From Gluconacetobacter dulcium (GTDB lineage Bacteria; Pseudomonadota; Alphaproteobacteria; Acetobacterales; Acetobacteraceae): DNA of 64,000 nt. The position numbers were made by a program, and so were the translations under genes. Where the stretch lies: positions 62,001 through 126,000 of the forward strand of contig NZ_JABEQN010000012.1 of NCBI RefSeq assembly GCF_014174165.1, given 5' to 3'. Each line of letters opens with the position of its first letter. Position 1 is the stretch's first letter. The notes under the pieces are model-generated. The model made no database searches and was not told the DNA's origin. It worked only from the letters and a program-made list of their open reading frames with translations. Below are positions 36,976-47,009 of this stretch, piece by piece.

Positions 36976-37071
36976 AAGCCTGACCGACCATACGCGCCGG
37001 CGGCGATCCGGCGCGCGCATTCAGGTCAGGCCCCGGAATCAGGGCCACCCCAGCCGGCCCCGGAGACAAAA

Positions 37072-37097
37072 AAAGCCGGCCCTTTCGGGCCGGCTTT
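37072..37097. terminator. Bidirectional terminator between retropepsin and fusA genes
   Basis: A perfect 11-bp stem (AAAGCCGGCCC / GGGCCGGCTTT) with loop TTTC is flanked by A-rich sequence on the left and T-rich on the right. It serves the convergent genes ending at 36975 (+) and 37122 (-). Confidence 0.88.
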
Positions 37098-37121
37098 CCT
37101 GTTCGTGCGATCCGGTCGGGA

Positions 37122-39209
37122 TCAGGCCGACTTGGCCACGATCTCGTCCGCCACGTTGCGCGGCACCGGGTCGTAATGATGGAACTGCATCGTGAAGGAC
37201 GCACGGCCCTTCGTGATCGAACGCAGGTGCGAGATGTAGCCGAACATTTCCTTCAGCGGCACCAGCGCACGGACCATGACGGTCGAGCCCGAGCTTTCCT
37301 GGTTCTGGATCATGCCACGGCGACGGTTCAGGTCGCCCACCACGTCGCCGACATGGTCGTTCGGCGTCGTGACTTCCACATCCATGATCGGCTCCAGGAT
37401 CACCGGGCCGGCGCGCTTCATGCCTTCGCGGAAGCAGGCCTTGGCGGCGATTTCGAACGCCAGCGCCGAGGAGTCGACGTCATGGTACTTGCCGTCCAGC
37501 AGCGTGAACTTGAAGTCCACGGTCGGGAAGCCCGCCAGCACGCCCGTCGTGGACTGCATGCGGATGCCCTTTTCGACCGCCGGAATATATTCCTTCGGCA
37601 CGGTGCCGCCGACGACCTTGTTCTCGAACTGAATCTCCTGGTTCCGCTCCAGCGGCGCGAACTCGATCTTCACTTCGGCGAACTGGCCCGAACCACCCGA
37701 CTGCTTCTTGTGGGTGTAGGTCTCGACATGCGGCTGGGTGATCGTCTCGCGATAGGCCACCTGCGGCGCGCCGATGTTCGCATCCACGCCATACTCACGA
37801 CGCAGACGGTCGATGATGATGTCCAGATGCAGCTCGCCCATGCCCGACAGAATGGTCTGGCCGGTTTCCTGGTCGGTCTTCAGACGCAGCGAGGGGTCTT
37901 CGCCCGCCAGCTTCTGCAACGCCAGGGTCATCTTCTCGACCCCGTCCTTCGTCTTCGGCTCGACCGAGATGTCGATCACCGGCACCGGGAAGCTCATGCG
38001 CTCCAGCACCACCGGATCGGCGGCGTCGGCCAGCGTGTCACCCGTCTGCGTGTCCTTCAGGCCCACGAAGGCGGCGATATCGCCGGCATGCACTTCCTTC
38101 ACTTCCTGGCGCTTGTCGGCATGCATCTGGAAGATACGGCCGATACGCTCCTTGTGGTCCTTCGTGGTGTTCAGGACGCTGTCGCCCGAACGCAGCACGC
38201 CACGATAGACGCGCACGAAGGTCAGCGTGCCGTACTTGTCGTTGATGATCTTGAACGCCAGGCCGGCGAACTTGCCATTCGGATCGACCGGGATGATCGG
38301 CAGCGCGTTCTCGTCGACGTCCTCGCCCTCGGGCGGCGCGATGCGGATGCCCGCCACGTCGTCCGGCGCCGGCAGGTAGTCGATCACCGCATCCAGCAGC
38401 GGCTGCACGCCCTTGTTCTTGAAGGCCGTGCCGCACAGCACGGGGCGGAACTCGCCCGAGATCGCGCCCTTCTTGATGCAGCGCTTCAGAGTGGCGACGT
38501 CGACGTCACCCTTCTCGAAATATTCTTCCATCGCCGCGTTGTCGACGGCCAGCGCCGTGTCCAGCAGTTCCTGGCGGGCCTCGGCGGCCTTTTCCTTCAG
38601 GTCGTCCGGGATCTCGGCATAGTGGAACTTCGCGCCCAGCTCGCCGCCTTCCCAGATGATCGCGCGCATCTCGACCAGATCGACGACGCCGATGAAGTTT
38701 TCCTCGGCCCCGATCGGCAGTTGCAGCGGGATCGCGACGATGTCCAGCTTCTCCTTCAGCGTGTCGAACGCGCGGTAGAAGTCGGCGCCGGTGCGGTCCA
38801 GCTTGTTGATGAAGATGATGCGCGGCACGTTGTAGCGATCGGCCAGGCGCCAGTTGGTCTCGGACTGCGGCTGCACGCCGGCCACGCCCTCGATGATGAA
38901 CACCGCGCCGTCGAGCACGCGCAGCGAGCGGTTCACCTCGATGTTGAAGTCGATGTGGCCCGGGGTGTCGATGATGTTGATCCGATGCCCGTCCCACTCG
39001 CAGGTGACGGCGGCCGAGGTGATCGTGATGCCGCGCTCACGCTCCTGGTCCATGTAGTCGGTCGTGGTGTTGCCCTCGTGGACCTCACCGATCTTGTGCG
39101 ACACGCCGGTGTAATACAGGATCCGCTCGGTGGTCGTGGTCTTGCCGGCATCGATATGCGCGGTGATGCCGATATTACGGATCAGTGAAAGATCGGACTT
39201 TTCAGACAC
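37122..39209 (-). CDS. fusA: Translation elongation factor G
   Basis: Ribosomal translocase GTPase, 695 residues. The start is GTG 39209 ([20 protein letters not shown]) with GGAGG 7 bp upstream. G motifs: [12 protein letters not shown] (G1), DTPGHIDF (G3) and [11 protein letters not shown] (G4). Domains II-V follow with [18 protein letters not shown] (domain IV) and [20 protein letters not shown] (domain V). It is not beside rpsL, rpsG or tuf; its neighbour is rpmB. The G-domain reads [16 protein letters not shown] and [20 protein letters not shown], slightly unlike the usual alphaproteobacterial form, so a second EF-G copy elsewhere is possible. It probably still is the main or a paralogous factor. 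Confidence 0.92.
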   Translation of the reverse strand: MSEKSDLSLIRNIGITAHIDAGKTTTTERILYYTGVSHKIGEVHEGNTTTDYMDQERERGITITSAAVTCEWDGHRINIIDTPGHIDFNIEVNRSLRVLDGAVFIIEGVAGVQPQSETNWRLADRYNVPRIIFINKLDRTGADFYRAFDTLKEKLDIVAIPLQLPIGAEENFIGVVDLVEMRAIIWEGGELGAKFHYAEIPDDLKEKAAEARQELLDTALAVDNAAMEEYFEKGDVDVATLKRCIKKGAISGEFRPVLCGTAFKNKGVQPLLDAVIDYLPAPDDVAGIRIAPPEGEDVDENALPIIPVDPNGKFAGLAFKIINDKYGTLTFVRVYRGVLRSGDSVLNTTKDHKERIGRIFQMHADKRQEVKEVHAGDIAAFVGLKDTQTGDTLADAADPVVLERMSFPVPVIDISVEPKTKDGVEKMTLALQKLAGEDPSLRLKTDQETGQTILSGMGELHLDIIIDRLRREYGVDANIGAPQVAYRETITQPHVETYTHKKQSGGSGQFAEVKIEFAPLERNQEIQFENKVVGGTVPKEYIPAVEKGIRMQSTTGVLAGFPTVDFKFTLLDGKYHDVDSSALAFEIAAKACFREGMKRAGPVILEPIMDVEVTTPNDHVGDVVGDLNRRRGMIQNQESSGSTVMVRALVPLKEMFGYISHLRSITKGRASFTMQFHHYDPVPRNVADEIVAKSA

Positions 39210-39375
39210 GGGGGAACCTCCACAAAACAATTCAGGCGCGAACGGAACCTTTCCCCTCGCGCCCGTCGGAGCCGGAAGCCCCCCACCTCGTCACCAGGAT
39301 CGAGGAAGATGCAGACCGGCTGAATAGACAGATGGCCCTGACATGCGTCAGGCACCTGAAACATGCAAGCCCGGC

Positions 39376-39393
39376 CCGGTCGAAAACGACCGG
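39376..39393 (-). terminator. Hairpin downstream of rpmB
   Basis: CCGGTCG-AAAA-CGACCGG forms a 7-bp stem 17 bp after the rpmB stop (minus strand). There is no U-run, so it is a weak terminator candidate. Confidence 0.35.
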
Positions 39394-39409
39394 ACCGGCG
39401 CCAATGGCT

Positions 39410-39712
39410 TCAGGCTGCCGTCGCGGCCTTCTTTTCCTGGGCGCGCAGGATGCGGCGCTTCAGCGCCTGCGCCTCGACCGGCAGCTTGCGGTTCGGCGTC
39501 GACAGCAGGAACGCATCCAGGCCACCATTGTGCTCGACCGTGCGAATGCCGTTGGTGCTCAGCCGCAGGCGCACCGCGCTGCCGAGGATATCGGACAGCA
39601 GGGAGGTCTCCTGCAGGTTCGGCAGGTAGCGACGGCGGCTCTTGTTGTTGGCGTGGCTGACGTTATTTCCCGTCAGCACGCCCTTGCCCGTGATCTGGCA
39701 ACGGCGAGACAT
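39410..39712 (-). CDS. rpmB: 50S ribosomal protein L28
   Basis: Large-subunit ribosomal protein of 100 residues, the length usual in Alphaproteobacteria. It begins [20 protein letters not shown] with AGGA a few bases upstream, and includes [13 protein letters not shown] and [20 protein letters not shown]. No CxxC zinc pairs are seen beyond the single early cysteine, so this is the zinc-independent form. It lies upstream of fusA in the same direction but 200 bp away with a hairpin between, so co-transcription is uncertain. Confidence 0.95.
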   Translation of the reverse strand: MSRRCQITGKGVLTGNNVSHANNKSRRRYLPNLQETSLLSDILGSAVRLRLSTNGIRTVEHNGGLDAFLLSTPNRKLPVEAQALKRRILRAQEKKAATAA

Positions 39713-39863
39713 GGTATCATCCTCGGATAACTGGGGCCGAGGCATAATGCCCGGCAACGATCGTCAAGATTAGGCGCGGCTTATGGCCAAGCTACCGCGC
39801 CCCGTCAAGTCGAAAGGCACGATTCGGGGCGTTTTCGCCCGAATCCCCTTCCGGCCCTTCCCC

Positions 39864-40145
39864 TTACTCGGGGCGCGTGACCTTGTCACGGTCGGGATGC
39901 AGGTCGCCCGAGCGCACGCTGTGCATGGCGTTTTCCAGCATCGCCAGCATCGTGCCCTGGTCCATGGTGCGCGACAGCAGGCCCAGCGACCCGCCCAGCA
40001 GCGCCGAGGCGATGGCGATCGGCGGCAGGTTCTCGCCCAGCATGTATTCGATGGCCTTGTCGACCACGGCGCCGCAATGGCTCAGTTCCTCGGGGACCGA
40101 TCCATCCTGGCCCAGCGCGGGTCCCTCGCCTTCCGTCTCCGCCAT
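39864..40145 (-). CDS. Conserved-looking hypothetical protein (93 aa)
   Basis: Small acidic protein starting MAETEGEGPALGQDGSVPEE, with AGAGGATG directly upstream. After an acidic tail there are amphipathic helices (SHCGAVVDKAIEYMLGENLP and IAIASALLGGSLGLLSRTMD) and a polar end. I do not recognise a family. It lies 85 bp upstream of, and co-directional with, the Atm1-like exporter gene stop, so it could be the last gene of that transcript. Longer upstream frames overlap non-coding-looking sequence and are not preferred. Confidence 0.6.
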   Translation of the reverse strand: MAETEGEGPALGQDGSVPEELSHCGAVVDKAIEYMLGENLPPIAIASALLGGSLGLLSRTMDQGTMLAMLENAMHSVRSGDLHPDRDKVTRPE

Positions 40146-40230
40146 GTCATCCTCTCCTCGCTGCGCGCGTCTCTCAGACGGCATTCTGTCCCTGCGCCCC
40201 ATGGACGCGGCGGGCGCACCGTGCCCCCGT

Positions 40231-42108
40231 TCAGGCCGGAAGACCAGCCCCCACCGCCGCGTGGCCGGCATCCTCTCCACGCTCCTCGGCCTGGGCGGCC
40301 CACATGCCGGCATACAGTCCGTCGCGGGCCAGCAGGCTGCGATGGGTGCCGCGCTCCTTGATCACGCCATCCCCCATCACAAGGATTTCATCCGCGTCGA
40401 TCACGGTGGACAGCCGGTGGGCGATGATCACGGTCGTCCGCTCCGCCGAAACGGTGCGCAGCGCCACCTGGATCTCCTGCTCGGTATGGGTATCCAGCGC
40501 GCTGGTCGCCTCGTCGAGGATCAGGATGCGCGGATTCTTCAGGATGGTCCGGGCGATGGCCACGCGCTGCTTCTCGCCACCCGACAGCTTCAGCCCCCGC
40601 TCGCCCACCCGGGTCGCATAGCCGTCGGGCAGACTGGTGATGAAATCGTGGATCTGCGCCAGCCGCGCCGCATGCTCGATCTCGTCCTGCGACGCCCCCA
40701 GCCGGCCATAGGCGATATTGTAGCCGATCGTGTCGTTGAACAGCACCGTATCCTGCGGCACCACGCCGATCGCCGCCCGCAGCGCCGCCTGATGGTAGTC
40801 ACGCACGTCATGCCCGTCGATCACCACCCGCCCCGAGGTCACGTCATAAAAGCGGAACAGCAGCCGGCTGATGGTGGATTTGCCCGCCCCGGTCGGCCCC
40901 ACGATCGCCACCCGCCCGCCGGCCGGCACGCTGAAGCTGACATCATGCAGGATCTCGCGGTCGGACCGGTAGCCGAAGCGCACATGTTCGAAACGGATCG
41001 CCGCCGCCGGCGCCTCGTCCAGCCGCGCCGGCAGGTCGATGGCATCCGGCCGGTCCTTCACGTCCGGCGCTTCCTCCATCAGGCGGAACATCTGCTCCAG
41101 ATCCACCAGCGAGGTGCGCAGCGAGGAATAGATGCTGCCGAGGAAATTGAGCGGCAGATAGAGCTGCATCAGATAGGTGTTGACCAGCACGAACCGCCCC
41201 ACCGTCAGGCGCCCCTGCCCCACGTCATGCGCCGCCAGCAGCATCACCACCGTCAGCGTCACGGCGATGATCGCCGCCTGCCCGAAATTCAGCCCGTTGA
41301 GCGAAAGCTGGGTCTTGACCGCCGCGCGTTCGTAGCGCCGCTGCGTCTCCTCGTACCGCCGGCTCTCATGCTCCTCGTTGCCGAAATACTTCACCGTCTC
41401 GTAGTTCAGCAGGCTGTCCAGCGCCTTCCAGCTCGCCTCGCTGTTGATCTCGTTCATCTCGCGGCGGATGCCGATCCGCCAGGAGGTGAAGCTGATCGTG
41501 AAGGCGACATAGGCCGCCACCGCCAGCAGCATGATCGCGGCATAGCGCCAGTCGAACAGGCGCCAGATCACGGCGATCACCAGCAGCGCCTCGATCAGCG
41601 TCGGCACGATGTTGAACACGCCCACCCGCAGAATGGTCTCGATCGCCTCGGTCCCCCGCGCGATGGCCCGCGTCACGCCGCCCGACTGGCGGTCCAGGTG
41701 AAAGCGCAGCGACAGCGCATGCATATGGCGGAAACTGCGCATCGCCGCCACGCTGCTGATATGAAAGCGCACCGGGGCGAACAGCGCATCGCGCCATTCC
41801 CCCATGCCCGCCGACATCAGGCGCAGCGTGCCGTAACCGATGATCAGCGCCATCGGCACCGTCATTTCACGCATGGGGCCGGAAACGCCGCCCCCCTGCC
41901 CGCCATGCAGCGCATCGACCACCAGGCTGTACACATACGGCACGGCGATGGTCGCGATCTTGGCGGCGACCAGCAGCAGGCAGGCCCCCACCACCCGCGC
42001 GCGGGTGCCCAGATCGTGACGGGGCCAGAGATAGGGCAGCAGGGCGCGCAGGGTCGCATGCACGGGGCGCTCGCGCGCGGGCCGGGCGGAGGATGAGGGC
42101 GGTGTCAT
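40231..42108 (-). CDS. Atm1/HMT1-type ABC exporter
   Basis: Homodimeric ABC transporter of 625 residues with membrane and ATPase halves fused. Six helices span about residues 30-330 (VVGACLLLVAAKIATIAVPY is the first). The ATPase has Walker A GPTGAGKST, signature LSGGEKQRVAIARTIL, Walker B ILILDEATSALD and H-loop IIAHRLST. Cytoplasmic-loop LNYETVKYFGNEEHE is the mark of the Atm1/HMT1 group, which exports glutathione-linked sulfur or metal compounds. Start ATG 42108 is selected over far-upstream options because it begins a polar N-terminus (MTPPSSSARPARERPV) before helix 1. It is divergent from the NUDIX gene, 128 bp apart. Confidence 0.9.
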   Translation of the reverse strand: MTPPSSSARPARERPVHATLRALLPYLWPRHDLGTRARVVGACLLLVAAKIATIAVPYVYSLVVDALHGGQGGGVSGPMREMTVPMALIIGYGTLRLMSAGMGEWRDALFAPVRFHISSVAAMRSFRHMHALSLRFHLDRQSGGVTRAIARGTEAIETILRVGVFNIVPTLIEALLVIAVIWRLFDWRYAAIMLLAVAAYVAFTISFTSWRIGIRREMNEINSEASWKALDSLLNYETVKYFGNEEHESRRYEETQRRYERAAVKTQLSLNGLNFGQAAIIAVTLTVVMLLAAHDVGQGRLTVGRFVLVNTYLMQLYLPLNFLGSIYSSLRTSLVDLEQMFRLMEEAPDVKDRPDAIDLPARLDEAPAAAIRFEHVRFGYRSDREILHDVSFSVPAGGRVAIVGPTGAGKSTISRLLFRFYDVTSGRVVIDGHDVRDYHQAALRAAIGVVPQDTVLFNDTIGYNIAYGRLGASQDEIEHAARLAQIHDFITSLPDGYATRVGERGLKLSGGEKQRVAIARTILKNPRILILDEATSALDTHTEQEIQVALRTVSAERTTVIIAHRLSTVIDADEILVMGDGVIKERGTHRSLLARDGLYAGMWAAQAEERGEDAGHAAVGAGLPA

Positions 42109-42235
42109 GCCTCTGGATGTGGCATGCGAGGGCGCGTTTGCAAACCGCCAACCCCTGTCCGGCGGCAGGCGCGGCAGGATTGTCACACCTTGCCCCACCC
42201 GGTATGCCAAGCCCACGCATAAGGAGCAGACGCGC

Positions 42236-43087
42236 ATGTCAGCGGACGCCGCCCCCTTCATCCGGCATCTCGATTCCTGCAACACCGCACGCCTGCCCGG
42301 CGACCGCACCGCCTTCCGCCTTGGAACGTCCCCGGCCGGCTGGCTCGCGCCCGCCCTGGTGCCCGAACTGGAACGGCGCGGCCTGCGCCGGCAGGACGCA
42401 GCACTGGTGCTGGACGACCCGACCCGGCTGGAAGCACTCGGCGAAACCCTGGCCGCCGACGGGCTCTACCGCTCCCACCACGAACTGTTCGATGTCGCCC
42501 CCACGGCCGACGCGCCGCCCGTCGCGCGCATCGACCGCGGGGCGCTGCCACTGTTCGGGCTGATCGCCCACGGCGTGCATATGAACGGGCTGGTCCGCCG
42601 CCCGGACGGCCTGCATCTGTGGATCGGCCGCCGCGCCATGAACAAGCGCCTGGACCCCGGCAAGCTCGACCACCTCGTCGCCGGCGGCATCCCCGCCGGC
42701 CACACGCCCCGGCAGGCGCTGGAGAAGGAAGCGGCCGAGGAAGCCGGCATCCCCCCTGCCCTGATCGCCCAGGCCACAGCCACCGGCCGCATCCGCTACG
42801 CCATGGAGCGGCCCGAGGGCCTGCGCCGCGACGTGCTGCATTGCTACGACCTCGATCTGCCGCCCGATTTCGTCCCCGTCCCCACTGATGGCGAGGTCGA
42901 GTCCTTCTCGCTGATCCCCCTGCAAGAAGCCTTGCGGATCGTGCGGGCGGGCGACGATTTCAAATTCAACGTCAATCTGGTGCTGATCGACCTGTTCCTC
43001 CGCCATGGCCTCATCGACCCCGACAGTCCCGACGGCCGGCGCCTGCGCACGGGCCTGTCCGGGCTGGACAATCCGGCCTTCGCCTGA
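42236..43087 (+). CDS. NUDIX hydrolase with DUF4743 N-terminal domain
   Basis: 283-residue protein starting MSADAAPFIRHLDSCNTARL, with AAGGAG 11 bp upstream. The N-terminal half (about 1-110) resembles the DUF4743 region of thiamine-pyrophosphokinase-linked NUDIX enzymes. The NUDIX box is GIPAGHTPRQALEKEAAEEA (about 143-162) with the REUxEE-like core. Relatives hydrolyse oxidised or damaged thiamine pyrophosphate, which is a reasonable but unproven role here. The lipoprotein gene starts inside its stop codon (TGATG), so the two are translationally coupled. Confidence 0.85.
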   Translation: MSADAAPFIRHLDSCNTARLPGDRTAFRLGTSPAGWLAPALVPELERRGLRRQDAALVLDDPTRLEALGETLAADGLYRSHHELFDVAPTADAPPVARIDRGALPLFGLIAHGVHMNGLVRRPDGLHLWIGRRAMNKRLDPGKLDHLVAGGIPAGHTPRQALEKEAAEEAGIPPALIAQATATGRIRYAMERPEGLRRDVLHCYDLDLPPDFVPVPTDGEVESFSLIPLQEALRIVRAGDDFKFNVNLVLIDLFLRHGLIDPDSPDGRRLRTGLSGLDNPAFA

Positions 43088-43524
43088 TGCACAGGGCAGC
43101 GCACATCCTGGCGGCGGCATGCCTGCTGGCCGCCTGCACCCCGGCCCCGCCTGATCGCGCGACGCCCGCAAGCCTGGCCTGCGAACGATTTGGCGCCCAT
43201 CGCGGCATCGAGGTCTCGCTGCTGTTCGGCCTGACCCGCCCGGACGGCCGGCCGGTCACCGACGCGGAGTGGCAGGCTTTCCTGCGCCGCGCGGTCACCC
43301 CGCGCTTCCCCGACGGGCTCAGCGTGTTCCAGGCCAGCGGCCAGTGGCGCGACCGCGCCAGTCAGCAGGTCACCACCGAACCTTCGCGCATCGTCTGGAT
43401 CGCCACCCGGCCCGACGCCCCGGACCTGACCACCCGGCTGGACGCCATCCGCGCGGAATACCGCCACGACTTCCAGCAGCAATCCGTCGGGCTGGTCATT
43501 CGCACGGGCTGCCAGGCCTTCTGA
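43087..43524 (+). CDS. DUF3574 family lipoprotein
   Basis: 145-residue protein with a lipoprotein signal peptide MHRAAHILAAACLLAACTPA (lipobox LAAC, Cys about 17). The body contains VSLLFGLTRPDGRPVTDAEW and LSVFQASGQWRDRASQQVTT, the pattern of DUF3574 proteins. Function unknown. The ATG overlaps the NUDIX stop (TGATG). It would be anchored at the inner or outer membrane facing the periplasm. Confidence 0.78.
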   Translation: MHRAAHILAAACLLAACTPAPPDRATPASLACERFGAHRGIEVSLLFGLTRPDGRPVTDAEWQAFLRRAVTPRFPDGLSVFQASGQWRDRASQQVTTEPSRIVWIATRPDAPDLTTRLDAIRAEYRHDFQQQSVGLVIRTGCQAF

Positions 43525-43653
43525 AAACCGCCCGCCAGGCGCGGTCATGTACAGGTCACGCCCTGTGTCGCTCCCCCTCTGTCCCTTCCACAGGCGGTCT
43601 TGTATGCTCCCGGTTGGTCCCGGCTTCCGGTCGGACAGCGATGGAGAGAGACG

Positions 43654-45732
43654 ATGACCACCGCCCCGGTCGCCCGCAAGGAGCCCCAGACGATCACCCA
43701 GCTCGGCCGCACGCGCGTCGACGAATATGGCTGGATGAAGGACGAGAACTGGCAGGCCGTCCTGCGCGACCCATCGGTGCTGCGCGCGGACATCGCCGTC
43801 CATCTGCGGGCCGAAAACGCCTATACCGCCGCCACCCTGGCGCCGACCGAAGCCTTGCAGGCCACCATCGTCGCCGAAATGCGCGGCCGCATCCGCGAAG
43901 ACGAAACCTACCCCGCCCTGCCGCACGGTCCCTGGCGCTATTACATGCGCTACAATAGCGGCGCCCAGCACCCCATTTACGCCCGTCATCCGGCCGGCCG
44001 GCCGGATGACGAAACCATCCTGCTGGATGTCGAGCACGCGGCACAGGGCCACGATTATTTCGCCGTCACCACCGCGACCCACAGCCCCGACCACCGCCTG
44101 TTCGCCCATGCGGAAGACAGCCAGGGCTCGGAAGTCTATCGCGTCATCATCCGCGACATCGCCAGCGGCGCGCCGGTCGGGCCGGCGGTCGAGAATTGCA
44201 GCGGCAATTTCACCTTCTCGCCCGACGCGCACTATCTGTTCTGGACTTGGCGCGACGCGCATGGCCGCCCGACGCAGATCTATCGCCGCCGCATCGGCAC
44301 CGCCGACGATGTGCTGGTCTATCAGGAAGCCGATCCCGGCTTCTTCATCGGGGTCGAGGCCAGCCGCTCCGGAGGCTGGATCGTCATTTCCGCCGCCAAT
44401 CAGGACACATCGGAATCCTGGCTGATCCCCGGCAGCCGCCCCGAGGCCGCACCCGTCTGCGTCGAGCCACGCCGCAGCGGCGTCCTCTACACGCTCAGCC
44501 ACTGGGGCGACCGGTTCGCGATTCTCACCAACGCCGACGATGCGGTCGATTTCAAGCTGATGGAAACGCCCGACACGGCCCTGTCACGGGAAAACTGGCG
44601 CGACCTGGTCCCCCATGAGCCCGGCCGCTACATCACCGAGTGCGTGGCCTTCGCCGGGCATCTGGTCTGGCGCGAACGCCGCGACGCCAACACGGCCTTG
44701 GTGATCCGCCCCGCCGACGGGGCGGAGCACGTGCTGTCCTCCGACGAGGAAGCCTACGTGCTGTCCTTCTCGGGCTCCTACGAATACGACACGACCGAAC
44801 TGCGCTACGTCTACCAGTCCCCGACCACGCCCCGGCAATGGTACGCCTACGACATGCGGACGCGGACCCGCCATCTGGTCAAAAGCCAGGAGGTCCCGTC
44901 AGGCCACGACCCCGCGCATTATCGCTGCTGGCGCCTCACCGCCACCGCCCCTGACGGCACCGAGGTGCCGGTCACCGTGCTAGGACGGCACGACACGCCG
45001 CGCGACGGCTCCGCCCCATTGCTGCTCTACGGCTACGGGTCCTACGGCCATACGATCGAGCCCACCTTCTCCACCGGCGTTTTCAGTCTGGTCGATCGGG
45101 GCTGGTTCTACGCCATCGCCCATGTGCGCGGCGGATCGGAAAAAGGCTGGAACTGGTTCCTCGGCGGGCGCGGACGCAACAAGCCCAACAGCTTTACCGA
45201 TTTCATCGCCTGCGCCGAACATCTGGCCGCCACCGGCTTCACCCGTGCCGGCAGAATCGTCAGCGACGGTCGCTCGGCCGGCGGCATGGTCATGGGGGCG
45301 ATCGCCAACATGCGCCCCGACCTGTTCGCGGGCATCGTGGCGGTGGTGCCCTTCGTGGACGAACTCAACACCATGTCCGACACCAGCCTGCCCCTGACGC
45401 CGCCCGAATGGCCGGAATGGGGCAACCCGCTGGAAGACCCGGACGCCTACGACCTGATCGCCAGCTACGCCGCCTACGAACAGGTCGGTCCGCGCCCCTA
45501 TCCCGCCATCCTCGCCATCGGCGGCCTGTCGGACCCGCGCGTGACCTATTGGGAACCGGCGAAATGGGTCGCCCGCCTGCGCGACCACACGTTGTCGGAC
45601 CGGCCGATCATGCTGCGCATCAACATGGAAGCCGGCCATGGCGGCGCCTCGGGCCGTTTCGACGCCCTGAAGGAAGCCGCACTGATTCAGGCGTTCGCCA
45701 TCTGGGCGGCGGATGGCACGAACCTGCTGTGA
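43654..45732 (+). CDS. ptrB: Oligopeptidase B (S9A family)
   Basis: Cytoplasmic serine peptidase of 692 residues that cuts after Arg or Lys in short peptides. Start ATG 43654 follows GGAGAGAG. A seven-bladed propeller (about 70-400) is followed by an alpha/beta hydrolase domain with VSDGRSAGGMVMG (nucleophile S541), a later Asp in GGLSDPRVTYWEPAKW, and the His in EAGHGGASGRFD. The acidic residues of the S1 pocket of oligopeptidase B lie in this region, but the exact positions were not checked. No signal peptide. AI-2E family permease follows 17 bp later. Confidence 0.92.
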   Translation: MTTAPVARKEPQTITQLGRTRVDEYGWMKDENWQAVLRDPSVLRADIAVHLRAENAYTAATLAPTEALQATIVAEMRGRIREDETYPALPHGPWRYYMRYNSGAQHPIYARHPAGRPDDETILLDVEHAAQGHDYFAVTTATHSPDHRLFAHAEDSQGSEVYRVIIRDIASGAPVGPAVENCSGNFTFSPDAHYLFWTWRDAHGRPTQIYRRRIGTADDVLVYQEADPGFFIGVEASRSGGWIVISAANQDTSESWLIPGSRPEAAPVCVEPRRSGVLYTLSHWGDRFAILTNADDAVDFKLMETPDTALSRENWRDLVPHEPGRYITECVAFAGHLVWRERRDANTALVIRPADGAEHVLSSDEEAYVLSFSGSYEYDTTELRYVYQSPTTPRQWYAYDMRTRTRHLVKSQEVPSGHDPAHYRCWRLTATAPDGTEVPVTVLGRHDTPRDGSAPLLLYGYGSYGHTIEPTFSTGVFSLVDRGWFYAIAHVRGGSEKGWNWFLGGRGRNKPNSFTDFIACAEHLAATGFTRAGRIVSDGRSAGGMVMGAIANMRPDLFAGIVAVVPFVDELNTMSDTSLPLTPPEWPEWGNPLEDPDAYDLIASYAAYEQVGPRPYPAILAIGGLSDPRVTYWEPAKWVARLRDHTLSDRPIMLRINMEAGHGGASGRFDALKEAALIQAFAIWAADGTNLL

Positions 45733-45749
45733 CGCCCGAGCAAAGGATC

Positions 45750-46922
45750 ATGATGACGGACAACGGCAGCCCCGCGATCGTCCCCCTTATGGACCGGTCG
45801 CCGTTCCGCCAGATGCGCGAACGCCACAAGGTGCAGCGCATCGCGCGCGGCCTGCTGGCCACCTCCTTCGTCCTGCTGGGGCTCTATACGGTGCGGGGGT
45901 TCCTGCCGTCGCTGATCTGGGGCGTCATCTTCGCCATCGCGGCCTGGCCGCCCTATATCGCGGTGCGCAACCGCTGGAAGATCCGGCCCGGCAGCGTCAT
46001 CCTGCCGCTGCTGTTCACCACGGCGATCGCCCTGATCTTCCTGATCCCGATGGGCCTCTTCGCGCTGGAAGCGGGGCGTGAGGCCCAGGGCGTGTTGAGC
46101 TGGGCCGACATCGCGCGCCACACGGGCGTGCCGGTGCCGGGCTGGCTCCGCCGCCTGCCCGCCGGCGCCTCGGCCATCACCAACTGGTGGCAGCAGCATC
46201 TACAGGACCCCGACGACGTGTCGGAACTGCTGCATTCCTTCAATATCGGCCGCAGCATGCGCATGACGCAGCAGGTCGGGACACAGGTCTTCCATCGCGG
46301 CCTGCTGTTCATCTTCACCATCCTCACCCTGTTCTTCCTGCTGAAGGACGGCGACACCATCACCCGGCAATGCCTGGTGGTGTCCCGCCGGGCCTTCGGC
46401 AAGCGGGGCGAGACCATCGCCGAACAGATCGTGGCCTCGATCCACGGCACGGTCGCCGGTCTGGTGCTGGTGGGGCTGGGCGAAGGCGCGCTGATGGGCG
46501 TCGCCTACCTGATCGCGGGCGCGCAGCACCCGTTCCTGTTCGGCGTCTTCACCGCCGTGGCGGCCATGATCCCGTTCTGCGCCGTCGTGGCGGTCACGCT
46601 GGTGGCGCTGGCGCTGCTGGTGAAGGGCACCGTCATCGCCGCCGTGGTGATCTTCTGCCTGGGCATGGCCGTGATCTTCATCGCCGACCATTTCGTGCGG
46701 CCCGCACTGATCGGCGGCTCGACCCAGATGCCCTTCCTGTGGGTGCTGGTCAGCATTCTCGGCGGGGTGGAAAGCTGGAGCCTTCTGGGCCTGTTCATCG
46801 GGCCGGCCATCATGTCCGTCCTGCACCTGATCTGGCGCAACTGGACCCGCGACCGCCTCCAGGACCCCACGCGCGGCGAGCGCGAGGACATGGACGACCT
46901 GCCGGACAGAAGCCTCGGCTGA
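45750..46922 (+). CDS. AI-2E family transporter
   Basis: Polytopic inner-membrane protein of about 390 residues with some eight helices, in the family named after the AI-2 exporter TqsA; other members transport ions or have unknown roles. Characteristic features are the early helices (GLLATSFVLLGLYTVRGFLP), a cytoplasmic loop (WWQQHLQDPDDVSELL), FLLKDGDTI, and the paired late motif VALALLVKGT plus FVRPALIGGSTQMPFL. Two adjacent ATGs exist; the first (45750) is given. It closely follows ptrB, probably in one transcript. True substrate is unknown. Confidence 0.88.
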   Translation: MMTDNGSPAIVPLMDRSPFRQMRERHKVQRIARGLLATSFVLLGLYTVRGFLPSLIWGVIFAIAAWPPYIAVRNRWKIRPGSVILPLLFTTAIALIFLIPMGLFALEAGREAQGVLSWADIARHTGVPVPGWLRRLPAGASAITNWWQQHLQDPDDVSELLHSFNIGRSMRMTQQVGTQVFHRGLLFIFTILTLFFLLKDGDTITRQCLVVSRRAFGKRGETIAEQIVASIHGTVAGLVLVGLGEGALMGVAYLIAGAQHPFLFGVFTAVAAMIPFCAVVAVTLVALALLVKGTVIAAVVIFCLGMAVIFIADHFVRPALIGGSTQMPFLWVLVSILGGVESWSLLGLFIGPAIMSVLHLIWRNWTRDRLQDPTRGEREDMDDLPDRSLG

Positions 46923-46937
46923 ACAGGCCAACGTCAA

Positions 46938-46980
46938 ACCACCGGAGCCGTCTTAATCCAGCCGGTGGTCTTCTCTCTTT
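46938..46980 (+). terminator. Terminator after AI-2E gene
   Basis: An 8-bp stem (ACCACCGG / CCGGTGGT) with a 16-nt loop is followed by CTTCTCTCTTTT, 15 bp past the stop codon. Confidence 0.55.
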
Positions 46981-47009
46981 TCAGGGGAAAATGGTCGCAG
47001 ACGGGAATA

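Noticed and set aside
39877-42096. 739-codon plus-strand frame opposite the ABC exporter
   Set aside because: Antisense to an exporter with all ABC motifs. Composition is His/Arg/Gln-rich without recognisable domains.
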